Below are positions 1-8,811 of a stretch of DNA of 64,000 nucleotides, piece by piece. Each line of letters begins with the position of its first letter. Position 1 is the first letter of the stretch. The notes beneath the pieces were generated by a model. It made no database searches. It was not told where the DNA came from and was given only the letters and a program-made list of their open reading frames with translations. The position numbers were made by a program, and so were the translations under genes. Source of the DNA: Bdellovibrionales bacterium (lineage in GTDB: Bacteria; Bdellovibrionota; Bdellovibrionia; Bdellovibrionales; UBA1609); NCBI GenBank assembly GCA_020628165.1, contig JAHDFM010000015.1, positions 1-64,000 on the forward strand, written 5' to 3'.

Positions 1-1
1 T

Positions 2-517
2 ATGAATTTGTTGTTTCGCTTAATTTATACACTTTTATTTTCTCGCTTTCGCTCACGAGTACCTATACTTGGCCCTTGTAAAACGCCGTTTCGCTGTTTA
101 CCGACCGACCTTGACGTGCTTCTGCATATGAACAATGGCAAATACTGCTCTCTTATGGACATTGCTCGCGTAGACCTTATGATTCGCTCTGATTTGTTTG
201 CAATAGTAAACCGTAACAAATGGTACCCTGTGGTTGAAGCAGAAACTTTGCGCTTTCGAAAATCAATACAACCCTTTGCTCGTTTTGACATTGAAACGCA
301 AGTCATTGGGTGGGATGAGAAAGCTGTTTTACTGGAGCAAAATTTCATTGTTAAAAAACAAGTTTACTGCCGAGCCATTGTGCGGGCTCGTTTTTTAAAA
401 AAATCAGGAGGCTCTGTGACTTCAGAAGAGCTCCTACAGGCTTCAAAACTAGAAACAACACCTCCAGCACTTGAGAGCTGGATAGAGAACTGGAACAAAG
501 AGCAGTCTCAAAAATAA
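2..517 (+). CDS. acyl-CoA thioesterase family protein (hotdog fold)
   Basis: A 171-residue protein of the single-hotdog thioesterase family (4HBT/THEM6-like). The diagnostic stretch DLDVLLHMNNGKY lies at residues 38-49, containing the HMNNG motif that caps the active-site helix in this family. Members hydrolyse acyl-CoA or acyl-carrier thioesters in the cytoplasm; the substrate cannot be read from the sequence. The N-terminal hydrophobic stretch (MNLLFRLIYTLLFSRF) is usual for this subgroup, so the ATG at position 2 is probably the true start, but the ribosome site lies outside the window. A gap of about 200 bases separates it from the next gene. Family assignment is secure, the physiological role is not. 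Confidence 0.85.
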   Translation: MNLLFRLIYTLLFSRFRSRVPILGPCKTPFRCLPTDLDVLLHMNNGKYCSLMDIARVDLMIRSDLFAIVNRNKWYPVVEAETLRFRKSIQPFARFDIETQVIGWDEKAVLLEQNFIVKKQVYCRAIVRARFLKKSGGSVTSEELLQASKLETTPPALESWIENWNKEQSQK

Positions 518-716
518 TCAGAATTATTAAATAAAGCCCCAAAAAAAATGCCTATTTTTTACTCGCCAAGTCAATGTCGTGGGTATTTTACAATATGAAT
601 AGTCGTACATTACCTATGTATAATGAAAACTTATATTAATTGTATCTTTTTATTCCTGTTTGAATTCGCGAATTATCTATATTAATTCAATAGTACTCGA
701 AGGGAGGGGGTCAAAG

Positions 717-1832
717 TTGAAATTTTATTTATTTTTTATAATTCTAATTTGTCTCAGCCACACTTCGCACTCAAAATTATTAAGTTCACAAGAAATTGCA
801 GATATCTGCCATTCTGATGACGACATTTATTTAGTAGATATTTTTAAACACCGCAAACCAACATTAGGTTATCAACAAGATAAAGATCATAAAAATGACA
901 TCGACCTCGATGGCGATGGCTTACCAGATGTCATGCACGGCGATTTTGTTGCAAAAGTTTTTGAATTAAATCAACGTCCTCTTAAAACTTATGGCATTAA
1001 AAACTTTGGAAAAAGTGGAATCCAAGGAGCCCTTGGAGATTTACGCCACTACATAAGAATAAAACAAATCAAAAAACCAGCTGCTATTATACTAGCGCTG
1101 TCTCAATCCTATTCTTTAGAAAAAATTGCTATTGAACTTTTAGGGAACCAAAACGCTCCCATTACAATGAGCAACATTGATAACTACGCCGAACAAATCA
1201 TTGCTGGTATTAAAGAGACCTTGGGAGACCACCACTCACTCTATTCGTTCTACAGGGATGTCAAAGACCTGGAAAAGTTAGGAGTGCCCGTCGTTATTGC
1301 TGCTGGCAATGATTACTCAACCACCATAAATTTAGCCAGCCTTATGGGAGCAACATCCATCGGGGCCCTGGACCTTAACGGTGAGGTCGCAGCTTACTCA
1401 AATGAAAACCTCTATGTGAATATTTATAGACCCGGTGATTACATCAGTCGCGAACTGCCAGGCGGAATTGACATCAATAATGACGGCATTGTCGATTTTG
1501 AATCAAGTCTTCTCACCGGACAAACAAAATTAAAAGATTGGGTTTCAAATAACCAGCCTCAGATTCTGAGTATCAGTGAAGCACAAACCAAATTAAAAGA
1601 AAGTTTTTTGATTGAAAGTAATGACTTTCATCAGTTCACTGGTGTTTCAGATCAAGCTATTTTAAGTCAGTATGATCAAACTTACGGAGACGTCGTTCAC
1701 TACCCAAGTAACATGAGCTTCTTCAAACAGCCTGATGGAACCTTAGTTTTTAATCCAGCTAAAGACAACTCAAGTGACCAAGTCGCAATCAATTCTGGAA
1801 CTTCTTTTGCTATTGGAAGTCTTTGTAATTAA
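717..1832 (+). CDS. secreted subtilisin-like (S8) serine protease, abruptly ending after the catalytic Ser
   Basis: A 371-residue secreted protein. A TTG start at 717 is preferred because a strong GGGAGGGGG ribosome site sits just upstream and it opens directly into a signal peptide (MKFYLFFIILICLSHTSHS). An upstream in-frame TTG at 660 has no such support. All subtilase landmarks can be found: Asp41 in IYLVD, His74 in MHGDFVA, the oxyanion Asn198 in AAGND and Ser363 in SGTSFA. An Asp-rich DLDGDGLPD stretch just before the His may bind calcium. Oddly, the protein stops eight residues after the catalytic Ser. Classical subtilases continue with a buried helix and several strands. It may be a truncated or decayed protease, or a short divergent family member. 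Confidence 0.75.
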   Translation: MKFYLFFIILICLSHTSHSKLLSSQEIADICHSDDDIYLVDIFKHRKPTLGYQQDKDHKNDIDLDGDGLPDVMHGDFVAKVFELNQRPLKTYGIKNFGKSGIQGALGDLRHYIRIKQIKKPAAIILALSQSYSLEKIAIELLGNQNAPITMSNIDNYAEQIIAGIKETLGDHHSLYSFYRDVKDLEKLGVPVVIAAGNDYSTTINLASLMGATSIGALDLNGEVAAYSNENLYVNIYRPGDYISRELPGGIDINNDGIVDFESSLLTGQTKLKDWVSNNQPQILSISEAQTKLKESFLIESNDFHQFTGVSDQAILSQYDQTYGDVVHYPSNMSFFKQPDGTLVFNPAKDNSSDQVAINSGTSFAIGSLCN

Positions 1833-2010
1833 ACACCTAAAAGATGAGTTTTGTGTTTCACGAAGTAACAATAAACTTAATTTTTTTTATTGAACTTATG
1901 ATGCAATAGTCACAGAAATATATTCTAATATTTTTAAATTTCTTTGATTTCAATTGCTTTACCAGGGCAAGAAGCTTAAAAATTATAAAAAACTTATGGG
2001 AGGTAAAGAC

Positions 2011-2562
2011 ATGAAAATAATTTCTTTTATATTTACATTAATCATTACGGTTGTCCTTTTTAGTCAAAAAACATATGCCTGTGCTGGTTGCTTAGACATT
2101 CACCCTGAGATCATTATTCTCGATCAAACTGTGACAACTGCATTACTTAAGGAGCAACCTCAACTTGCGAATGGTCACACATTACGACTCGCTGAACTTA
2201 GCTGTACTAAAGCAGGTATATTCGCCGATGAGAACTTAAACTCTTGCAATATTGATGGGGCATGGGAAAACCCATACAAAGAAGTCAGCATTGAATTTGG
2301 TGGCGAAGCTGTTCTTCCCTTGCATTCACAACTCGTCAATCTCACTATCGAAGTCATGTTGGACCCTATGGGATTAGACCCTGACACCAAAAGAACTGGT
2401 GAAAGAGCTCCCGGGTCGTTCAAAATACAAAGTATGAACACTTATCAAGTTTATGTTCCTGGAATTCATATTGGCAAACTCACATGCCCTAAGGTCAATA
2501 ATAAAATTCGATGTGAAATTGAATTGAACACCCTTAATATCGCATTACTTGACATGAACTAA
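2011..2562 (+). CDS. small secreted protein of unknown function
   Basis: A 183-residue protein with an N-terminal signal peptide (MKIISFIFTLIITVVLF, then SQKTYA before CAGC). The ATG at 2011 is chosen because GGGAGG lies seven bases upstream; an in-frame TTG at 1954 would only add a non-signal extension. The mature part starts with a CxxC pair (CAGC) and has further cysteines (SCTK, NSCN, LTCP, IRCE), so disulfides in the periplasm or outside the cell are likely. The first Cys after the signal is not in a good lipobox. I recognise no family. It stands alone between the protease and the methyltransferase, all on the plus strand. Confidence 0.7.
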   Translation: MKIISFIFTLIITVVLFSQKTYACAGCLDIHPEIIILDQTVTTALLKEQPQLANGHTLRLAELSCTKAGIFADENLNSCNIDGAWENPYKEVSIEFGGEAVLPLHSQLVNLTIEVMLDPMGLDPDTKRTGERAPGSFKIQSMNTYQVYVPGIHIGKLTCPKVNNKIRCEIELNTLNIALLDMN

Positions 2563-2692
2563 CTAAAAGTTCTTTTTAACAAGAGCACACCCCTAGTGAA
2601 TTGTTTTTTGTTAGTTACAAGGCTTTTAGTGCAATTCTTTTAAATAAATAGGACTCTAACACCTCATTGAGTTTAATTAAGGCATTAATTTT

Positions 2693-3739
2693 ATGATTGA
2701 AAGTAATACGAGCGCTCAGTCGATTGATTCTTATTTAAACTCTTACTACACAGGCCTCGCTATCCAGCAGGCCTTAGACTACCAACTCTTCCATTATTTG
2801 GAAGACAGTCCTAAAAGCATACAAAAGATTAGCTTGCACACCAAGCTCCCGACTTACTTTACGTCGGCCTTATTAGGTCTACTGGCAGAACATAAGTTTA
2901 TAGACAGTACAAATGAAGGGTATCAAACATCTGCATTGATGAAAGAGTGGCTAAGTTCAAACCAAGGTCAGACACAGTTTCATTTTGTCCAAAAGCAAAT
3001 CAATAAAAATATAAGTGAAATTTCTAATGTAAAAAATCGCAAGAAACACTTTTTTAAGTATTTAAAAAAACAATTTCAACACCGAGTTTTAAAAAACAAA
3101 AAATACGCCTTTTACTCTTCAGAAAACACCCCAGAAGACTTCACAGCCTTCGCCCACTCTGGTGGCTACTCAAAAGGAACTGATTTTTTAAAACTCTTTG
3201 ATTTAAGTGCGCAAAATATTAAAACAGTCACTGATATCGGGGGCAGTGCTGGTGCATTTCTCTTTCCTTTAGCAAAAAAGCACCCAAACATAGATTTTTT
3301 CTCCTATGACTTAAAAGAGATCGAGCCTATTTTTACTGCTAATAAAAAAAATAAAAACTACCCGGACAATCTAAGTTTTATAGCAGGTGATTTTTTTAAG
3401 GATAAACTTCTTCCATCCAGTGATGCTTACACCTGTGGCTTTATCTTTCATGATTGGTCCAGTGAGGTTTCGCTTCATCTTGCTCAACTGATTGCAAAGT
3501 CGATGCTATCTGGTAATTTACTTTACTTGCATGAAAATCTGCTAGATCATCCTCTCCGTAAAAAAGATCTTGCTATTGAAAATTACAAGCTCATTTGTTT
3601 GGGCTATAATGGCGGTAGTTACATTGCTGGGGAAAAAACAAGCCAACAGTACATCCAGCTATTTAAAAAATACAACCTCAAACACATTGAAACCCGCTTT
3701 TCAGATTACAACTCTTATATGAAATTTGTAAAAATATAG
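2693..3739 (+). CDS. class I SAM-dependent O-methyltransferase (winged-helix dimerisation type)
   Basis: A 348-residue protein resembling the O-methyltransferase 2 family (plant caffeate / bacterial hydroxyneurosporene type). Residues 1-95 look like the N-terminal winged-helix dimerisation domain (LDYQLFHYLED, then TSALLGLLAEHKFI). The SAM-binding motif I, TDIGGSAGAFLFPL, is at about 178-192, followed by an acidic loop (FSYDLKE) and GDFF. FIFHDWSSEV matches the catalytic HDW segment of this family, whose His acts as general base. Substrates are usually small phenolic, polyketide or carotenoid hydroxyls; none is indicated here. It converges on the following lipoprotein gene with only nine bases between the two stops. 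Confidence 0.8.
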   Translation: MIESNTSAQSIDSYLNSYYTGLAIQQALDYQLFHYLEDSPKSIQKISLHTKLPTYFTSALLGLLAEHKFIDSTNEGYQTSALMKEWLSSNQGQTQFHFVQKQINKNISEISNVKNRKKHFFKYLKKQFQHRVLKNKKYAFYSSENTPEDFTAFAHSGGYSKGTDFLKLFDLSAQNIKTVTDIGGSAGAFLFPLAKKHPNIDFFSYDLKEIEPIFTANKKNKNYPDNLSFIAGDFFKDKLLPSSDAYTCGFIFHDWSSEVSLHLAQLIAKSMLSGNLLYLHENLLDHPLRKKDLAIENYKLICLGYNGGSYIAGEKTSQQYIQLFKKYNLKHIETRFSDYNSYMKFVKI

Positions 3740-3748
3740 TCTCTTTAA

Positions 3749-4792
3749 TTATAAACAGTCTGTCTGTGATTGCTTTGAGCCCACATTTGGTTGATTACCT
3801 TTAAAGATAAAAATTTTATCTATTGCAAAAAACGTGGATCGCCCGCGAATGAATATTTTATTGAGGCCTGCTTTTAAATTAACTTGAGCTCGTGACTTGT
3901 TGTGGTTGCGGTCAAAGGTATTGGCAACTTTCCAAGTGTCAGTCGATTGACCAACGCCTGCAAAAAGTTTTGTTGGGGTTAGCCCATTTGAGGTGCTAAC
4001 GAAGGCATCGTTATTTAAGTCTGAATGAGTGCAATTGTTTTTAGATGGCGGACAATTGACATTGTCGTGATGGCCAAACACTTGATAGTTAAATGGTCCT
4101 TTGTATCTGGCTCCTCGGTAACTAAAGTTGTAAGTGCCAGCTTCTTCTACTGAGATGTTGTAAACAAGCTCACTCTCACCGTCATAAGAGTGCTTTCGCT
4201 CATTGGGGCTATTAGACCGTCGGTAAACAATAATGCCTGAACCGGTTGAACCATTGACTCCAGATCTTTTTTCCCACTTGCCTTTCATAACTGTCTCTTC
4301 TGCTTCAATGATGATTTGACCAGAATCAGATTCAAGAAAGACCTTATCAGCTATAGAACACTCTTGATTTTGTGGCTCCACTTGAGGAGTTGGTGTAACA
4401 GGCTTTGTCGGCTCGACCACTGGTTCTTGCATCATTTCTTGTTCCGCCACAGGCTGCGCTGGTGGCTCAGGCATCACTGGCTCTACAGAATCAATGGTCT
4501 CCATTTGCTGAGGCGGCATCATCTCTTCGACAACAACAGGTGGATTGGTGGGTTGATTTTCATCATTCGTTGGTCGATCTGGTATTGGGATGTTGGTCAC
4601 TTCGTTGTTTTCAGTTTGCTGAAATTCATTTTGTGTTTGAGGCCATTCTGGATGTGTGTCTTTTGTAGATTCAATACTTTCTAAAACTTCCAAGGATTCT
4701 AAAGACTCAAAAGGAGCACCGCAATTTTGAAAAACTAAGCTTAAAGACAATAATATGATTAACAATACAAAACGTTGAATAAATACTTTCAC
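3749..4792 (-). CDS. lipoprotein with Pro-rich linker and CBM6/35-like C-terminal domain
   Basis: A 347-residue lipoprotein. It starts at a GTG with an AGGGGAG ribosome site five bases upstream. The signal peptide ends in LSLVFQNCG with the lipidated Cys at 24; the FQNC form is frequent in Bdellovibrio-group lipoproteins. Residues about 30-60 are Glu/Ser-rich, and 60-140 form an extended linker of Pro, Glu, Val and Met. Residues about 150-340 look like a beta-sandwich carbohydrate-binding module: an IIIEAE opening strand, AGTYNFSYRGAR, and a closing KAGLNKIFIRGRSTFFAIDKI segment, as in CBM6/CBM35-type domains. A surface-displayed sugar-binding role is inferred. A dyad-symmetric site lies 50-70 bases upstream of the start. 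Confidence 0.8.
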   Translation of the reverse strand: MKVFIQRFVLLIILLSLSLVFQNCGAPFESLESLEVLESIESTKDTHPEWPQTQNEFQQTENNEVTNIPIPDRPTNDENQPTNPPVVVEEMMPPQQMETIDSVEPVMPEPPAQPVAEQEMMQEPVVEPTKPVTPTPQVEPQNQECSIADKVFLESDSGQIIIEAEETVMKGKWEKRSGVNGSTGSGIIVYRRSNSPNERKHSYDGESELVYNISVEEAGTYNFSYRGARYKGPFNYQVFGHHDNVNCPPSKNNCTHSDLNNDAFVSTSNGLTPTKLFAGVGQSTDTWKVANTFDRNHNKSRAQVNLKAGLNKIFIRGRSTFFAIDKIFIFKGNQPNVGSKQSQTDCL

Positions 4793-4842
4793 AAAGACTC
4801 CCCTATAATGATTTTAGCATACAAAAACGAAAGGCTTGGCTA

Positions 4843-4863
4843 TTTGTCTCAATTTAAGACAAA
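4843..4863. promoter_or_regulatory. dyad-symmetric candidate operator
   Basis: TTTGTCT and AGACAAA form perfect seven-base arms around a seven-base AT-rich centre (CAATTTA). The site lies 51-71 bases upstream of the GTG start of the CBM-like lipoprotein gene, where a repressor or activator could bind. The half-site TTTGTCT(A/C)AATTT recurs upstream of the giant fibre gene (32444-32456, minus strand), and a close variant lies upstream of the LamG lipoprotein gene (36252-36264). The binding protein is unknown. Confidence 0.4.
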
Positions 4864-4970
4864 CTGACACTCGCCTTTGGTTGAGGGGTTGTTATTTTGT
4901 ATGTTGTTTTAGGGATTTACAATAGGCCCTTTACCAATTGTGGTTCAAAGTAATCCTCCCCAAGCTAAGC

Positions 4971-5090
4971 ATCGTCATCCTAAGCGGAGCACCGTCATCC
5001 TGATTATAGCAAAGGACCTATCGTTTTAGCACTTACCTTTTTAATTTTGTGGTTTTAGTTTAGGTCCTTCGGCTCCGTTCAGGATGACGA
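4971..5090. repeat. REP-like imperfect inverted repeat
   Basis: Two adjacent copies of CGTCATCCT (4973-4981 and 4993-5001, the first followed by AAGCGGAGCA) and AGGACCTA (5013-5020) face an inverted counterpart: TAGGTCCT (5061-5068), GGCTCCGTTC, then TCAGGATGACG (5079-5089). The long imperfect hairpin, with outer arm CGTCATCCTGA, resembles the 'GTCATCCTGA..CGAAGGA' palindromic intergenic repeats found in many bacterial genomes. It carries no gene. It may be a REP or MITE-like element mobilised in trans. No second copy was noticed in this window. Confidence 0.55.
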
Positions 5091-5259
5091 AGTTTTATTA
5101 TTATGTACCTTAGAGACAGTCTGACACTATGGTTATGAGTTCATGTCTATTATATTAATCCTATAAAGCAGAAAAGTTTCTTTTTGGCTCCAAAATCTCT
5201 GGCACCACAATTGCTAATGTATATTGCGAATCAACTTTTATGGTGGGAGGGACTTTAAA

Positions 5260-7674
5260 ATGATTAAAAAACTATTGCTTGCATCAAGCACAATACTGCT
5301 AACATCTTATGCAAATGCAGACTCGAGTTTTAAGAAATGGAGTTATGTAGATACTGGCGATCTATGCATTGCTAAAACACAAGCTGTTGACCTTGAACTT
5401 GTCGTTAGCATCAGTAAAAATAACGAATTGCTATCAAGTGTTGATGTTGTTATTCCAAACACAGACATCAATTATGTAACTCTCTTAGGACAATCTAATA
5501 AATCAGAAGTCGAAGAGCTTTTGTTCTTACAAAAAAAACAAGACGACGAAGTAACTATATATAGTACGCCGCTATGGAATGAAAAAGACTTATTAGGTGA
5601 TTTAATTGCCGACAACACTTTTGATATAACTCTCTTAGCTGACAACAGTGAAGACGACAATCAGTTGAGTTTTTCACTGAGCGGTTCTTCTCGCATTCTC
5701 AAAGCAATGGTTAAAGACTGTCTAGCTAATGACAACTTCAATAGGCCTTATCCATTAAAAGACATTCTTCTCAGCTCTGAAGTGAACTACTACACTGAAA
5801 TCACTGAAAATAAAGTTTTACAACCAACCCTTCCCGACTTAGACGCTGACTCTGAGAACGTCATTGCTAAATCTAAGCAACTTTTTGCACAAGCAGAAGA
5901 AGGCTTTACTATTTACCAAAGCCACTCTGAAAACAAAGAAGAGTACACTCAAAACAAAAACACCTTAGTTGCTCAAAAAAATAAATTAAATCGCCTCATC
6001 AGCTCAATTACAGAACTAAAAGATGAAAAAAAAGACCGTGCTCGTGAAAACAGAACTCTAACTAGAGAGCTTACACAAGTTGAAGACGACATTAATAGCG
6101 ATGAACAAATCTTACCTGAACTGAGCGATGATTATGACGACGCCCAAAGAAAATATAACTCAGCCAAATCACAAGCTTCTGAAGCTATTGAGAGAATGGA
6201 TGATCTCAACCAAGACGTGGTGTTCTATAACAACAAACTCAATGGTCTCAATGCCGAAAGCAACCGCATTGACTCTGACTTGTCGCGAGTAAACAACCGT
6301 CTCGCTAGTGCTGAAGACGAGCTCAGACGCATTCAACGTTCCAGTCAAATTGACCGCATCAATGAAGAAATCAGCGACTTGCGTTTTGAAAAGCAAAATG
6401 TTGTTAATGACATCAATCGCATCCCGACAGTCGACCAACGTTTGCGCAGAAATTCCAACTACCAACAAGCCAAAGATCGCTTTAGAAATGTACAATCAAA
6501 AAAGAACAAACTTGAAGACGGTCTTCGCCAAGTTCGCAGTAACATTCGCAACTTCGAAGATAGGTTAAGGTCTGTGAATCAAGAGATCCGAAGAGATCAA
6601 CAACAGCTCAACAACATCGATAGCACCATTGCAAACTTAAATACAAAAAAGCAAAGTAACAACAGAAATATCAGAAACCTAGATCAAAAAAGAAAAGAAG
6701 CTTTTAACAAGAAAAACCAATTGCTCGATCAGTACAATAGAGATTGTGGTGAGGGACACACACGTGAAAATGAGCGTCATTGTAAAGGTCTTCTTTCTCA
6801 AAAGAAAGCCCAAGACCGTATCATCAACAGATCAAGTGACCGTGCTAACCGATTGAGAAATGAAAACAACAACATTGATCAAAAGATTGCCAACAACAAA
6901 AGTTTAAAAAGTAGCCTCCCCCAAAAGATTTCACAAAACCAATCTAAAGCACAAAACATTCGCTCTCGAATCAGCGAGAAGCAGTCTGAACTCAACAGTT
7001 CTAAAAGAGAGATCGACAGACTTGCCAAAAGAGAAAATGAGCTGTCTCGTAAAATCAGCAACATCCGTGACCGAGCCGAAAGAAACTACCGCAATGAAAA
7101 AAGTGGTCTTGAGTCCGATTTAGCAAGAATCAACTCTCGTCTCAGAGACTTGCGTTCACAAAAAGAGCGCGTGGAAACTCAAATCTCTCGCCTAGAAAGA
7201 GAAGTCCTCAGTCTTGAAAGAGAGCAGGCCACACTAGAAAGAGATCTCAGCAACGTCAATGCTGAAAGACGAAACGTAAGAAGTGACTTAGCTCTTGCTA
7301 AAAACAAACGCGACGAATTTGCCAACAGCTCACTGTACAGAAACGCACAGATCAAGGTAGATAGAGCCAAGTCAGTTCTTGATGCTGCTGAAAGCAAATA
7401 CCAAGTCGTGAGTGAAAGACTGAGTGAAAATGAAGACCGAAAAAAATCGATCGAAATTTCAATCAACTTCAATAACGAGCGCATCGATAGCATCCCAACG
7501 GAGATTGAAGACAACTTAGCCGAGCAAGAAGTTCTTAAAGAAGAAATTCCAGTGTCTGAAGAAAAACTAAAAGTCTCTGAAGATAAGTACAACAGTACAA
7601 AGTCAGCCAACGATAAGATCATCGCAGCCATTGTGACTACCGAAGAAGAAATTCAACAAATCCTTAGTAATTAG
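5260..7674 (+). CDS. secreted long coiled-coil protein
   Basis: An 804-residue protein. The ATG at 5260 is preferred because GGGAGGG lies just upstream and the product opens with a clean signal peptide (MIKKLLLASS..TSYANA, cleavage near residue 20). Residues 21 to about 165 are non-coiled and could form a small beta-rich domain. From about 200 to the end the chain is almost all heptad-like, rich in Glu, Arg, Asn, Asp and Lys, with only two Cys in an interruption (DRDCGEGH..RHCKG, near residues 500-520). It resembles SMC arms in texture but has no ATPase motifs, and the signal peptide points to the periplasm or cell surface. Function is unknown; a structural or spacer role is plausible. A clear terminator follows. 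Confidence 0.75.
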   Translation: MIKKLLLASSTILLTSYANADSSFKKWSYVDTGDLCIAKTQAVDLELVVSISKNNELLSSVDVVIPNTDINYVTLLGQSNKSEVEELLFLQKKQDDEVTIYSTPLWNEKDLLGDLIADNTFDITLLADNSEDDNQLSFSLSGSSRILKAMVKDCLANDNFNRPYPLKDILLSSEVNYYTEITENKVLQPTLPDLDADSENVIAKSKQLFAQAEEGFTIYQSHSENKEEYTQNKNTLVAQKNKLNRLISSITELKDEKKDRARENRTLTRELTQVEDDINSDEQILPELSDDYDDAQRKYNSAKSQASEAIERMDDLNQDVVFYNNKLNGLNAESNRIDSDLSRVNNRLASAEDELRRIQRSSQIDRINEEISDLRFEKQNVVNDINRIPTVDQRLRRNSNYQQAKDRFRNVQSKKNKLEDGLRQVRSNIRNFEDRLRSVNQEIRRDQQQLNNIDSTIANLNTKKQSNNRNIRNLDQKRKEAFNKKNQLLDQYNRDCGEGHTRENERHCKGLLSQKKAQDRIINRSSDRANRLRNENNNIDQKIANNKSLKSSLPQKISQNQSKAQNIRSRISEKQSELNSSKREIDRLAKRENELSRKISNIRDRAERNYRNEKSGLESDLARINSRLRDLRSQKERVETQISRLEREVLSLEREQATLERDLSNVNAERRNVRSDLALAKNKRDEFANSSLYRNAQIKVDRAKSVLDAAESKYQVVSERLSENEDRKKSIEISINFNNERIDSIPTEIEDNLAEQEVLKEEIPVSEEKLKVSEDKYNSTKSANDKIIAAIVTTEEEIQQILSN

Positions 7675-7700
7675 TCACTAAAACATACATAATCAGTTAA

Positions 7701-7728
7701 AAAGGCACCTTATAGGGTGCCTTTTTTA
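7701..7728. terminator. bidirectional Rho-independent terminator
   Basis: AAAGGCACC and GGTGCCTTT form a nine-base stem around a six-base loop, followed by TTTTTT on the plus strand and preceded by an A-run that serves as the U-tract on the minus strand. It sits between the converging coiled-coil gene and the glycan locus and can terminate both. Confidence 0.85.
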
Positions 7729-7839
7729 ATTTTAAAAGTATAAAATAATACAGAAATGTCTAAAAATAATTTACAATCAATAATGTTGAACTGACTCATC
7801 TTTATCAGAACACACGAGTAATAATGTAATTACCCTCAT

Positions 7840-8808
7840 TTAATGATCCAAATTAACTAATCGATTTTGGCTTTTTAACTTTCTCTTTAAATCTATGGCA
7901 AGTAAATAATTATACTCTTTAGTGAAGTGAGTGTCGCAGCTGCACAGTTTTTTTTGTTTTATTTTTTTAAAGTCGGGTTTATCTAGTTCTAGTAGAGTCA
8001 AACCTTCAAGTTTTGAAAGGTAAGTTATATTTTTCGCCTCGTGTCTGTAGTAAGCAATAATAAAGTCACCTGAAAAACGTTGTTTATATATTTGACTGAT
8101 TTTTTTTATCATTTTGACTGCAATCTTTTGACGTCTTTCCTTATTAATTGCGAAATAATTGAGATTCATATTTAAAAAGGTTATTTTATTTACATAAGAA
8201 TATAACTTCACCATAAACCTATCAAAAAGTCCTAAGTACTCTGAGCGGTTGCGATAGTAATTTAACGCTTCTCCTTCATCAATGTAAAAAGGTTCATCAT
8301 GTAACCAGTGTGTTTCTGAGTTGTAACCCAGTCGGTTGATATGATAGGGCCTAAGTATAAAGACCGCATCTCCTTGAGATGTGATTTCTTCCATATTATA
8401 TTTTAACAAATTAAGAGCCTTTACTAAACCAGTACCAGGCATGGCATAACTGATCACTGAGATATTCACTAAGTTTTGAAACTGTTGAGGCAGTGTTTCT
8501 GAATTATTTAAACCCTCACCAAAAATATTTGAACAACCGAAAAATACCAAATGATTTTGTGTATCCACATCTTTCTGAGTAATAATTTTTCTACGACCGT
8601 ATTCATCAGTCTCTATTTTTACCCGATAACAAAGCTCCCCATCTGAGCAAACTCTGTGCGCTTCAATATTTAAGTTTGGCTTGTTCCAGCGACCTACTTT
8701 TTCAGTTTGATAGTAGTTGTAACAATTCGTACAAACATCAGCTGTGACTGCCGGTAACACACACATAACCACTGCTAACGAATAGTATTTAAGTAAAAAC
8801 CTCATCAT
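7840..8808 (-). CDS. secreted SGNH/GDSL-like protein of the glycan locus
   Basis: A 322-residue protein with a signal peptide (residues 1-23) and Cys-rich mature N-terminus. It carries an SGNH hydrolase framework: FFGCSNIFGEG at 89-99 (GCS replacing the usual GDS, candidate nucleophile Ser93) and DTHFTKEYN at 292-300 (Asp292-x-His294 pair). Similar periplasmic SGNH domains add or remove O-acyl groups on extracellular polysaccharides. It is the last gene of a minus-strand run with the asparagine-synthetase homologue (three bases between them) and the sugar dehydrogenase. A carbohydrate O-acyl transferase or esterase role is inferred from fold and context. Confidence 0.7.
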   Translation of the reverse strand: MMRFLLKYYSLAVVMCVLPAVTADVCTNCYNYYQTEKVGRWNKPNLNIEAHRVCSDGELCYRVKIETDEYGRRKIITQKDVDTQNHLVFFGCSNIFGEGLNNSETLPQQFQNLVNISVISYAMPGTGLVKALNLLKYNMEEITSQGDAVFILRPYHINRLGYNSETHWLHDEPFYIDEGEALNYYRNRSEYLGLFDRFMVKLYSYVNKITFLNMNLNYFAINKERRQKIAVKMIKKISQIYKQRFSGDFIIAYYRHEAKNITYLSKLEGLTLLELDKPDFKKIKQKKLCSCDTHFTKEYNYLLAIDLKRKLKSQNRLVNLDH

Positions 8809-8811
8809 TGC

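Larger units (their letters stand above)
4793..5259. other. noncoding divergent region
   Basis: This gap of about 470 bases separates the divergent CBM-like lipoprotein and coiled-coil genes. It holds a 21-base dyad at 4843-4863 and a REP-like inverted repeat at 4971-5090, each listed separately. No plausible coding frame was seen. Confidence 0.7.

Noticed and set aside
2562..2630. Inverted repeat ACTAAAAG / CTTTTAGT after the small secreted gene
   Set aside because: Arms are eight bases and 53 apart in an AT-rich region; likely chance.
4316..4684. 122-codon frame opposite the Pro-rich linker of the CBM-like lipoprotein
   Set aside because: Trp/Leu/Arg-rich antisense product of a Pro/Gln/Glu repeat; no independent evidence.
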